Source: Anaerolineae bacterium
Lineage (GTDB): Bacteria > Chloroflexota > Anaerolineae > Promineifilales > Promineifilaceae
Direction: 5' to 3'
DNA length: 64,000 nucleotides
Assembly (NCBI GenBank): GCA_023382655.1
Contig: JAHDWK010000028.1
Location: 1-64,000, forward strand
Under the pieces are notes generated by a model. The model searched no databases. It saw only the letters and a program-made list of their open reading frames with translations, and was not told the DNA's origin. The translations under genes and the position numbers were made by a program. Shown in pieces: positions 1 through 4,284 of this stretch; within the stretch, counting starts at the first letter, position 1, and each line of letters starts with the position of its first letter.

Positions 1-50
1 CGTGAAATCATCGATTGATTGTCGCTCATTTGTGAGCTAAAGCGAAAGTC

Positions 51-460
51 CTAATGAGGATATTTTTGGAGGTTGTGATTATTTATTAGAAAAAACGTAG
101 CGCCAGCATGAACGGCCGTAGCCACTTGAATCGCATCTGGTGTGCGAAAATTATACTCTGCCCGAATGTTTGCTGCCTTTGTTGCAATTGGTGGCGTGAG
201 GTCATAAGTGGTGAGGTTCTGGGCGTTCAACAAAATTCCCTGATAGCGCTGGGCCAGAGCCGGCTGTTTTGTGCGCAGGGGGTGAACCAGCGTTTCTAAA
301 AGCGTGATGGTGGATGTGACGGCCGTAAAGCGACCCTTGGACAGGGCAGCAAACAGTGGACGCACAACCGGATGGTATGTTGGATGCTGCTCATGAAATA
401 GATCAAGGGGGCAGTATCCAGAGCGACTACTCGGCCTTGAATATCCTCTAGGAATCCCAC
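51..460 (-). pseudogene. VapC-like PIN-domain toxin, frameshifted
   Basis: PIN-domain ribonuclease toxin of a VapBC-type module. Read from a GTG at 460, which overlaps the end of the antitoxin gene, the frame gives VGFLEDIQGRVVALDTAPL then IYF; this is the usual PIN start with the first acidic residue in LDTAP. The frame is then lost at about 396-400, and the rest of the domain (from HEQHPTYHP, through TAVTSTITLLE and RTPDAIQVATAV, to the end at 51) continues in the neighbouring frame. One missing base would restore a continuous IYFIEQHPTY reading, as I know it from this family. The C-terminal half keeps the TPDAIQ acidic motif. I infer a pseudogene; a sequencing error is the main alternative. 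Confidence 0.75.
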
Positions 461-669
461 GATGCCCGTTCCTTGTTGACGTATTGTTGGGCATCCACGC
501 CTTGCCAGATTTCCGCCTCTAATCCTTCCAATTCCATAATGCTATGTGCCTTTTGCTCTTCGACCTGATAACGCACTTGCCTGGACAAGGCTTCTAGCAA
601 TCGCAATTGTTCCGGTAGGACCAGTTTCCGGCTCATTTGTAATACCTGATCAACTGTCATTCCAGTCAT
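448..669 (-). CDS. VapB-like antitoxin of the PIN-toxin pair
   Basis: Small 73-residue protein starting MTGMTVDQVLQMSRKL and ending ERASWDS. It sits directly upstream of, and overlaps, the PIN toxin gene, the normal antitoxin-first order. The ATG at 669 follows a good GGAGG ribosome site about 7 bases upstream; longer readings further upstream have no such site. It contains a helical region LPEQLRLLEALSRQV and a C-terminal stretch rich in acidic residues and aromatic side chains, suitable for wrapping a toxin. No clear DNA-binding fold is obvious. Function is inferred from context and from resemblance to short antitoxins next to PIN genes. Confidence 0.65.
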   Translation of the reverse strand: MTGMTVDQVLQMSRKLVLPEQLRLLEALSRQVRYQVEEQKAHSIMELEGLEAEIWQGVDAQQYVNKERASWDS

Positions 670-715
670 TTGATGCCTCCATACCTTTGGAATTATACAC
701 AAAACGCGCGTTGCT

Positions 716-1483
716 TTAAGATAGCTGCTGTTCCAAGGCCAGGAACAGGCGGGCGTAGATGAAGGCGTTGGCCCCCCGGACAATGAGGTGATGACCGTCG
801 GTGTCGTGGTGGGACACGGCCGTCAAGTCTGCATGAGTGGGCGCGTCACAATCATCTTCCAACCGGGCCAGGTCGGCCAGCGCCCGGCCAATGGCGGAAT
901 CGTGGTTGACGATGAGGATGTGGTAGCCTTCATCCTCGCGCCAGATGTGGCTGTGCTGCCCTTCCAACTGCTTGAGAATCATCTGCCCAGTCTGACTGTG
1001 CAACTGGCAGCCCGCCGCTTCGATCAACCATGCCAACCAGTTACGCGCCGTTTGTTGGTGCGGATTCAGGCAGATGTGTTCCAGCAATTTGTTGATGTGG
1101 TCACTGCCAGAATGGTCTTCTGGGACCGGCCCTCCCTGTTCGTGACGGAGGTCTTGCAAAAAGAGGTCAAGTTCGTGCTGGTAAACCAACAGTTCGGTTA
1201 GCTGCTGTTCCAGGGCGATGGCGCGGGCCTCTACGACCTGAATGATGGTTTCGTCACTCAGATTGCCGCTTTGATAACCGGCCAACAGGCGGCGAATGTC
1301 ATCCAGGGAAAGGCCCAATCGCTGGGCGCGTTGGATGAGGCGCAGCGTCTGCTCGGCCGCCGGGCCATAGAGCCGGTAGCCCGCTTCGGTACGGCCGTCC
1401 GGCGTCAGCAGTCCTTGTTCCTCATAATAACGCAAGGCGGACGGCCGTAGCCCCACCCGTTTCGCCAGTTCACCAATCGTCAT
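716..1483 (-). CDS. MerR-family transcriptional regulator
   Basis: The N-terminal 70 residues are a MerR winged helix-turn-helix: MTIGELAKRVGLRPSALRYYE is followed by the GLL-P-R-x-GYR pattern and a dimerisation helix. MerR proteins bind promoters with long spacers and twist the DNA on sensing a ligand. Residues 75-115 form the expected coiled-coil. The remaining ~140 residues have no effector domain I recognise; several His and Cys residues (for example SHHDTDGHH and the CQLHSQTG region) leave metal or small-molecule sensing open. I chose the ATG at 1483 because MTIGEL is the canonical start; a GTG at 1495 is an alternative. The region upstream holds short tandem repeats and a + strand promoter. 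Confidence 0.85.
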   Translation of the reverse strand: MTIGELAKRVGLRPSALRYYEEQGLLTPDGRTEAGYRLYGPAAEQTLRLIQRAQRLGLSLDDIRRLLAGYQSGNLSDETIIQVVEARAIALEQQLTELLVYQHELDLFLQDLRHEQGGPVPEDHSGSDHINKLLEHICLNPHQQTARNWLAWLIEAAGCQLHSQTGQMILKQLEGQHSHIWREDEGYHILIVNHDSAIGRALADLARLEDDCDAPTHADLTAVSHHDTDGHHLIVRGANAFIYARLFLALEQQLS

Positions 1484-1515
1484 CAACTTTGTCACAACAC
1501 GATCATACCCCGCCA

Positions 1516-1552
1516 CTTCCCTACTTGCCACCTGCCACTTGCCACCTGCCAT
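1516..1552. repeat. Short-period repeat, about 7 bp (ACTTGCC/ACCTGCC)
   Basis: Tandem copies of a heptamer alternating CCACTTG and CCACCTG lie just upstream of the MerR start. The same style of spacer filler, based on the complementary unit GTGACAG/GTGGCAG, occurs at about 17217-17256. No function can be read from it. Confidence 0.6.
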
Positions 1553-1591
1553 CCGCTTTTTTTGTCGCCAAGATGTCGTAATATCAACATC

Positions 1592-1620
1592 TTGACATAT
1601 TGACTGGCGTGTGTTATGCT
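1592..1620 (+). promoter_or_regulatory. Sigma70-type promoter upstream of a possible small ORF
   Basis: TTGACA at 1592-1597, a 17-base spacer, and TATGCT at 1615-1620. It points away from the MerR gene, so it is a candidate target of that regulator, but the spacer is the normal length rather than the 19-20 bases typical of MerR-controlled promoters. Confidence 0.5.
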
Positions 1621-1652
1621 GGCAACCGTAACATAAACTTTGTGACGGGAGA

Positions 1653-1790
1653 ATGATTGATATGTTTTGCCATCAACAAACCAAACGGAACTCAATAGAA
1701 AAGATGATTGATTTGGCGTCCGGTCAATGGCTCAGCCCGCGCACAAGTGCATGTTCGTCCGTGCCACATACGCTGCCCCGGTCGGGGTAA
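1653..1790 (+). CDS. Possible small protein (45 aa), unknown
   Basis: Open frame of 45 codons starting MIDMFCHQQTKRNSIEKMID, downstream of a plausible promoter and a GGGAGA Shine-Dalgarno-like run just ahead of the ATG (a second ATG three codons in has better spacing). I recognise no family. Its only support is the promoter and ribosome site; it could equally be a chance frame in a leader. Nothing convincing is seen between its end and the first tRNA at 1996. Confidence 0.2.
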   Translation: MIDMFCHQQTKRNSIEKMIDLASGQWLSPRTSACSSVPHTLPRSG

Positions 1791-1995
1791 CGTTTCCACA
1801 CCAGGAACAGCAGAAACGTGGCGCGGGCATACAGCCCGCGCTTTTTATTTCTCGCCCCTCTGGGCAATTCCAGGCCACAGACTGCCCCTTTTGCGTATGA
1901 AGCAGGGTCAAAGATGCCCTGTTCAAGCGCCCCAACCTGACAGCAGTCACGGCCGTGTGCAGTATGGCACGTTAACAATCACATACCGCCAACGA

Positions 1996-2067
1996 TGCAA
2001 GATAGCTTAAAGGCAGAGCCGCCGACTGTTAATCGGTCAGGTGCAGGTTCGACTCCTGCTCTTGCAG
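1996..2067 (+). tRNA. tRNA-Asn (GTT)
   Basis: Cloverleaf with acceptor TGCAAGA pairing TCTTGCA, anticodon stem GCCGA/TCGGT and loop CTGTTAA (GTT at 2028-2030), T arm GCAGG-TTCGACT-CCTGC. Discriminator G at 2067 followed by CCT, so no encoded CCA. First gene of the array. Confidence 0.88.
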
Positions 2068-2072
2068 CCTTT

Positions 2073-2275
2073 GGGAACGTAGCTCAATTGGTAGAGCACT
2101 AAAAACCCGATTGCTATTCCTTGACCATTCCACCAGTAATCAGTTATCGGTGAACGGTAATCGGTGGGTAACTTCCGTTTACCGATTACGGATAACCGAT
2201 TACCGGATGTGGGCCGGCTGTAGTTGGTTACCATTCTTACTGGAGGTGTTGCAGGTTCGAGTCCTGCCGTTCCCA
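2073..2275 (+). tRNA. Interrupted tRNA gene, identity unclear
   Basis: A 5' part with acceptor GGGAACG (2073-2079) and a perfect D arm (GCTC 2082-2085, GAGC 2094-2097) is separated from a 3' part with T arm GCAGG-TTCGAGT-CCTGC (2251-2267) and acceptor CGTTCCC (2268-2274), discriminator A 2275. The two acceptor strands pair perfectly over 7 bp, so they belong together. Between them lie about 150 bases including a period-7 palindromic element (2139-2210) and a flanking pair CCACCAGTAA / TTACTGGAGG (2129-2138 with 2238-2247). No normal anticodon arm can be assigned. It is either an intron- or insertion-bearing tRNA or a dead, chimeric copy. Confidence 0.55.
2139..2210. repeat. Palindromic period-7 element (GGTAATC type)
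   Basis: Repeats of a heptamer close to GGTAATC run in one direction, then its complement ACCGATT-ACCGATT in the other, giving an imperfect hairpin. Located inside the interrupted tRNA. The same family occurs at 3207-3283, 3783-3835, 5884-5961, 17931-17961, 18501-18535, 27101-27136 and 42174-42242. Confidence 0.8.
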
Positions 2276-2285
2276 TTTTCAACAT

Positions 2286-2356
2286 GGGCTGGTCGTCCAA
2301 CGGGAAGACGCTGCGCTTGCAACGCAGAGATGTGGGTTCAATTCCCGCGCAGTCCA
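2286..2356 (+). tRNA. tRNA-Ala (TGC)
   Basis: Anticodon stem CTGCG/CGCAG with loop CTTGCAA gives TGC. T arm GTGGG-TTCAATT-CCCGC. Acceptor GGGCTGG with GCAGTCC has a G-G mismatch at the inner pair. Discriminator A 2356, no encoded CCA. Confidence 0.8.
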
Positions 2357-2363
2357 CACATAC

Positions 2364-2436
2364 AGGTGGGTAGCTCAACTGGTAGAGCAGTAGTCTCCAA
2401 AACCACAGGCTGTAGGTTCGATCCCTACCTCACCTG
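2364..2436 (+). tRNA. tRNA-Trp (CCA)
   Basis: Acceptor AGGTGGG/CTCACCT, D arm GCTC...GAGC, anticodon loop CTCCAAA (CCA), T arm GTAGG-TTCGATC-CCTAC. The anticodon stem GTAGT/ACCAC has an A-C mismatch in the middle, so the gene is slightly degenerate. Discriminator G. Confidence 0.85.
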
Positions 2437-2520
2437 CTGGCGATAACTTTGTGGGGTGTCGCCAAATTTTCTTCCTCTTCCCTCCTTCTTGTGGGGCACA
2501 CAGCCTCAACTCCTTTTTTG

Positions 2521-2550
2521 GGGTGAGACGGCCGTATGGCCGTCTCACCC
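2521..2550. repeat. Perfect hairpin built around ACGGCCGT
   Basis: GGGTGAGACGGCC and its exact complement flank a 4-base loop, giving a 13-bp stem in the spacer between tRNA-Trp and tRNA-Gln. No T-run follows closely, so a terminator role is uncertain. Confidence 0.7.
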
Positions 2551-2570
2551 TCCTCTTCTCATTTGTTTGG

Positions 2571-2642
2571 TACGGGGTCGTCTAACCGGCAGGACTACTG
2601 ACTTTGAATCAGTAAATCCAGGTTCGAACCCTGGCCCCGTAG
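2571..2642 (+). tRNA. tRNA-Gln (TTG)
   Basis: Perfect acceptor TACGGGG/CCCCGTA, anticodon stem ACTGA/TCAGT with loop CTTTGAA (TTG), T arm CCAGG-TTCGAAC-CCTGG. Discriminator G, no encoded CCA. The best-formed tRNA in the array. Confidence 0.92.
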
Positions 2643-2649
2643 TGGCGGT

Positions 2650-2734
2650 AATTAGTCAACAGTGATCAGTAAACAGTGAGCAGTAAGCAGTGTGAGGCAA
2701 TTTGCTCACTGCTTACTGCTCACTGCTCACTGCT
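2650..2734. repeat. Palindromic period-7 element (AGTGAGC type)
   Basis: CAGTGAGCAGTAAGCAGTG followed by about 14 bases and the complementary CACTGCTTACTGCTCACTG, with further copies. Same architecture as the GGTAATC family but a different heptamer; fills the Gln-Pro spacer. Confidence 0.8.
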
Positions 2735-2742
2735 AACCGATT

Positions 2743-2813
2743 CAGGGTGTGGTGTAATGGGAACATGCGGCGCCTGGGACGCTGAGCCGGCGGTTCGATT
2801 CCTTCCACCTTGA
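2743..2813 (+). tRNA. tRNA-Pro (TGG)
   Basis: Acceptor CAGGGTG/CACCTTG with the C1-G72 pair usual for proline tRNAs; anticodon stem CGGCG/CGCTG with loop CCTGGGA, giving TGG and a C instead of T at position 33. T stem GGCGG/CCTTC has one mismatch. The identity is supported by C1-G72 and G37. Confidence 0.75.
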
Positions 2814-2886
2814 CTGTTGGCTCACCCGTCTCCGAGGGTGCGGCTACCCATTTTGTCGCCGTCTTCCCGAAACCCTCGGAGAATCT

Positions 2887-2958
2887 GCGGAGATAGTTCA
2901 ACCGGCAGAACCTCTCTGTGCCATAGAGAAAATGTGGGTTCAATTCCCGCTCTCCGCT
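2887..2958 (+). tRNA. tRNA-Gly (GCC)
   Basis: Acceptor GCGGAGA/TCTCCGC, anticodon stem TCTCT/AGAGA with loop GTGCCAT (GCC), T arm GTGGG-TTCAATT-CCCGC, discriminator T as is common for glycine tRNAs. Confidence 0.88.
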
Positions 2959-2964
2959 CTGGGA

Positions 2965-3021
2965 AAGAGATTAGGAGATTGGGAGACCAAGAGATTCAAT
3001 CTCCCAATCTCCTAGTCTCCA
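2965..3021. repeat. Palindromic short-period element (GGAGATT type)
   Basis: GATTAGGAGATTGGGAGA followed by the complementary AATCTCCCAATCTCC. Related filler occurs at 48627-48650 and 49466-49493. Confidence 0.7.
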
Positions 3022-3028
3022 TCTTTTA

Positions 3029-3113
3029 GGAAGGGTGGCCGAATGGTAAGGCGCTCGTTTGCTAAACGAGTTTGGTGAAATAACCAGTGCAGGTTCAATT
3101 CCTGTCCCTTCCG
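3029..3113 (+). tRNA. tRNA-Ser (GCT)
   Basis: Class II tRNA with a long variable arm: acceptor GGAAGGG/CCCTTCC, anticodon stem CTCGT/ACGAG and loop TTGCTAA (GCT), T arm GCAGG-TTCAATT-CCTGT, discriminator G. Only three bases separate it from the next tRNA. Confidence 0.9.
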
Positions 3114-3116
3114 CCT

Positions 3117-3206
3117 GGGCCGGTAGCTCAATCGGCAGAGCAGCGGTCTGCGTTTTCTAAAACGCACTTAAACCGCAGGTTGGGGGTTCGATGCCCTCCC
3201 GGTTCA
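3117..3206 (+). tRNA. tRNA-Lys (CTT) with a 17-nt hairpin insert in the anticodon loop
   Basis: Acceptor GGGCCGG/CCGGTTC, D arm GCTC...GAGC, T arm GGGGG-TTCGATG-CCCTC and discriminator A are all normal. The anticodon stem GCGGT (3143-3147) / ACCGC (3172-3176) is perfect but encloses 24 bases (3148-3171) instead of 7. Within them TGCGTTTT (3149-3156) and AAAACGCA (3159-3166) form a perfect hairpin. Removing 17 bases restores CTCTTAA, anticodon CTT; other cut points would give GTT (Asn). The overall sequence resembles bacterial tRNA-Lys(CTT). Whether the insert is spliced out is unknown. Confidence 0.75.
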
Positions 3207-3283
3207 CAGCCGATAATCGGTAATCGGTAATCCGTAATCGGTGAACCGAACCGATTACCGATCACCGATTACCGGTTACGGAT
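3207..3283. repeat. Palindromic period-7 element (GGTAATC type)
   Basis: Four direct near-copies of the GGTAATC/CGTAATC heptamer followed by complementary ACCGATT/ACCGATC copies. Fills the Lys-Arg spacer. Confidence 0.8.
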
Positions 3284-3287
3284 TCTT

Positions 3288-3362
3288 GCCTCTGTAGCTC
3301 AACGGAATGAGAGCGCCTGGTTTCGACCCAGAAGGTTGTAGGTTCAAATCCTACCAGAGGTG
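3288..3362 (+). tRNA. tRNA-Arg (TCG)
   Basis: Acceptor GCCTCTG/CAGAGGT, anticodon loop TTTCGAC (TCG) on a stem with one outer mismatch, T arm GTAGG-TTCAAAT-CCTAC, discriminator G followed by CCA at 3363-3365; the only gene of the array I see with an encoded CCA end. Confidence 0.85.
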
Positions 3363-3374
3363 CCAGGGACGTGT

Positions 3375-3422
3375 GATTTCCCCGGAAACGGCGACGAAGC
3401 GTCGCTTGAGTTTCCGGGGAAA
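3375..3422. repeat. Perfect 14-bp inverted repeat with inner hairpin
   Basis: ATTTCCCCGGAAAC and its complement GTTTCCGGGGAAAT enclose a second hairpin GCGACG-AAG-CGTCGC. It lies between tRNA-Arg and tRNA-Glu. It could help process or terminate the transcript; no T-run is present. Confidence 0.75.
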
Positions 3423-3429
3423 TAAATCT

Positions 3430-3500
3430 GGCCCTATCGTCTAATGGCAGGACACAAGGCTTTCAACCTTGTAGCAGGGGTTCAATTCCCCTTGGGGCTT
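3430..3500 (+). tRNA. tRNA-Glu (TTC)
   Basis: Acceptor GGCCCTA/TGGGGCT, anticodon stem CAAGG/CCTTG with loop CTTTCAA (TTC), T arm AGGGG-TTCAATT-CCCCT. Five bases separate it from tRNA-Phe. Confidence 0.88.
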
Positions 3501-3505
3501 TTTAA

Positions 3506-3594
3506 GCCGGGGTAGCTCAGTTGGTAGTAGCGCCTGTCTGAAATACAGGAGGGCTGTCCTGGACAGGGCCTCCGTTCGATTCGGAGTCTCGGCG
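3506..3594 (+). tRNA. tRNA-Phe (GAA) with an enlarged variable loop
   Basis: Acceptor GCCGGGG/TCTCGGC, anticodon stem CCTGT/ACAGG with loop CTGAAAT (GAA), T arm CTCCG-TTCGATT-CGGAG. The variable region (3550-3569) is 20 bases instead of the usual 5 and contains CTGTCC-T-GGACAG; the segment starts and ends with AGGGC, so a 15-base insert flanked by a 5-base direct repeat is the simplest reading. The D arm (GCTC ... GTAGCGC) is also irregular. It could be a tRNA with a removable insert, or a decayed gene. Confidence 0.7.
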
Positions 3595-3607
3595 CAGATT
3601 AATATTC

Positions 3608-3692
3608 GGGAAGGCAAGCCGATGGGCGACGGCAGCGGTCTTGAAAACCGACGAGGCGCAAGCCCTTGGGGGTTCAACTCCCTCCCTTTCCG
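3608..3692 (+). tRNA. tRNA-Ser (TGA)
   Basis: Class II tRNA: acceptor GGGAAGG/CCTTTCC, anticodon loop CTTGAAA (TGA), long variable arm (GAGGCGCAAGCCCTTG region), T loop TTCAACT, discriminator G. Confidence 0.85.
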
Positions 3693-3704
3693 CTAGTGGT
3701 TCAT

Positions 3705-3778
3705 GGTGGCTGTAGCTCAGTTGGCAGAGCGTCTGGTTGTGGCCCAGAAGGCCGCGAGTTCGAACCTCGCCAGTCACC
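3705..3778 (+). tRNA. tRNA-His (GTG)
   Basis: Extra G at 3705 opposite C 3778 as histidine tRNAs require; acceptor GTGGCTG/CAGTCAC, anticodon stem TCTGG/CCAGA with loop TTGTGGC (GTG), T arm GCGAG-TTCGAAC-CTCGC. Last conventional tRNA of the array. Confidence 0.92.
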
Positions 3779-3782
3779 CTAT

Positions 3783-3835
3783 CCGGTAATCAGTGATCGA
3801 TAAACGGTTATCGGAAGGGTGTTACCGATTACCGA
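3783..3835. repeat. Palindromic period-7 element (GGTAATC type)
   Basis: CGGTAATCAGTGATCGATAA and the complementary GTTACCGATTACCGA arms, separating tRNA-His from the first Y RNA. Confidence 0.75.
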
Positions 3836-3841
3836 CACAAA

Positions 3842-3954
3842 AGGCGGGCTGGAGAGCGTGGGTTATCCTCACCCTGGGTCCTGCTGTTGGAGAGCAGCAG
3901 CCGGTCGGCGTAATTGCCGACCGGTGTACCACCCACTCTCACACTTGCCCGCCT
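3842..3954 (+). ncRNA. Y RNA 1 (Ro60-binding RNA)
   Basis: Outer helix AGGCGGGC (3842-3849) / GCCCGCCT (3947-3954), an internal loop, then GAGAG and TGGGT pairing with ACCCACTCTC (3931-3940) with a 1-2 base bulge including C3857: the paired-ends-plus-bulged-helix layout of Ro-binding Y RNA stems. The 5' strand carries GTGGGTTATC (3858-3867) and the 3' strand ACTTGCCCG (3943-3951), close to the conserved blocks of animal Y RNAs (GGGUUAUC, ACUUGAC) as I remember them. The interior folds into hairpins CTGCTG/CAGCAG and CCGGTCGGC/GCCGACCGG and is not obviously tRNA-like. A short T-run follows. The Ro60 gene starts 330 bases downstream. Confidence 0.75.
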
Positions 3955-3968
3955 GTTTTAACCATTTT

Positions 3969-4073
3969 GGGGCGTTGCCGTTCCCAATTCTAGACCGACA
4001 TAGCCGGGCCGGCGGTGAACGGTTATCTGGTAAAGCGCGCAAGCGTGAGCGAGTTCGACCCTCGCGCGCCCCA
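3969..4073 (+). ncRNA. Y RNA remnants or tRNA-like fragment between the two Y RNAs
   Basis: Two pieces resemble parts of Y RNA 2. Bases 3975-3994 match its 3' end and flank (TTGCC-GTTC-C-AAT-CTAGA), and 4006-4065 repeat the layout of its 5' end: GGGCC, GGTTATC (4021-4027), a T arm GCGAG-TTCGACC-CTCGC (4049-4065) and an acceptor-like GCGCCCC (4066-4072). The tetraloop and D-arm half is missing. Alternatively GGGGCGT at 3969-3975 could pair with GCGCCCC and close a very abnormal tRNA. I favour remnants left by recombination in a tandem Y RNA array. Confidence 0.5.
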
Positions 4074-4075
4074 CA

Positions 4076-4207
4076 AACGGGCCGATAGCTGTGGGTTATC
4101 GGAGTATGTCTCTTGTGGGTTCGACTCCCACCGTCTGTTGGCAACAACAGATGTGGCGAAACTGGCAAACGCAACATATTAAAAGCCACAGTGACAACTT
4201 GCCCGTT
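4076..4207 (+). ncRNA. Y RNA 2 with a circularly permuted tRNA mimic (YrlA-like)
   Basis: The Ro-binding part: AACGGGC (4076-4082) / GCCCGTT (4201-4207), then CTGTGG (4089-4094) / CCACAG (4186-4191), with the blocks GTGGGTTATC (4091-4100) and ACTTGCCCG (4197-4205) shared with Y RNA 1. The effector part, in order: anticodon-stem 3' strand TATGT (4105-4109), 5-base variable loop, T arm GTGGG-TTCGACT-CCCAC (4115-4131), acceptor strand CGTCTGT running into a GCAA tetraloop (4141-4144), acceptor strand ACAGATG (4147-4153), TG, D arm GCG-AAACTGGCAAA-CGC, A, anticodon-stem 5' strand ACATA (4174-4178). Every stem of a class I tRNA is present and paired, but 3' half precedes 5' half. YrlA Y RNAs of other bacteria are known to mimic tRNA in this way. 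Confidence 0.82.
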
Positions 4208-4216
4208 CTCAATCTA

Positions 4217-4262
4217 GATATCCGATTTCGGCAGTCAAAGGCTGCTTGAGAAGTCGGATGTC
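4217..4262. repeat. Dispersed hairpin repeat, copy 1
   Basis: ATCCGATTTC ... GAGAAGTCGGAT with an inner GCAG/CTGC hairpin, just upstream of the Ro60 ribosome site. A second copy with the same order of blocks is at 63012-63055 before the sugar permease gene. Confidence 0.6.
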
Positions 4263-4284
4263 TCAAACTATAAGGAGGTGCAGC

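Noticed and set aside
2037..2378. Minus-strand frame across the tRNA genes (GTAGLEPATPP-like text)
   Set aside because: Peptides of this kind are the familiar antisense translation of tRNA T arms, not a protein.
1996..3778. CRISPR array
   Set aside because: The regular spacing comes from tRNA genes and heptamer palindromes; there are no constant repeats of 23-40 bases with unique spacers and no cas genes.
3842..3954. tRNA-Ser (GGA) from the loop TTGGAGAG
   Set aside because: No T arm with TTCGA, the hairpin loop is 8 bases and the ends form a Y RNA-like stem instead of an acceptor.
4076..4207. Independent permuted or two-piece tRNA/tmRNA gene
   Set aside because: tmRNA lacks a D stem and needs a tag reading frame; here the D arm is complete, and the flanks pair into a Ro-type stem with blocks shared with Y RNA 1. 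A tRNA-mimic Y RNA explains all parts.
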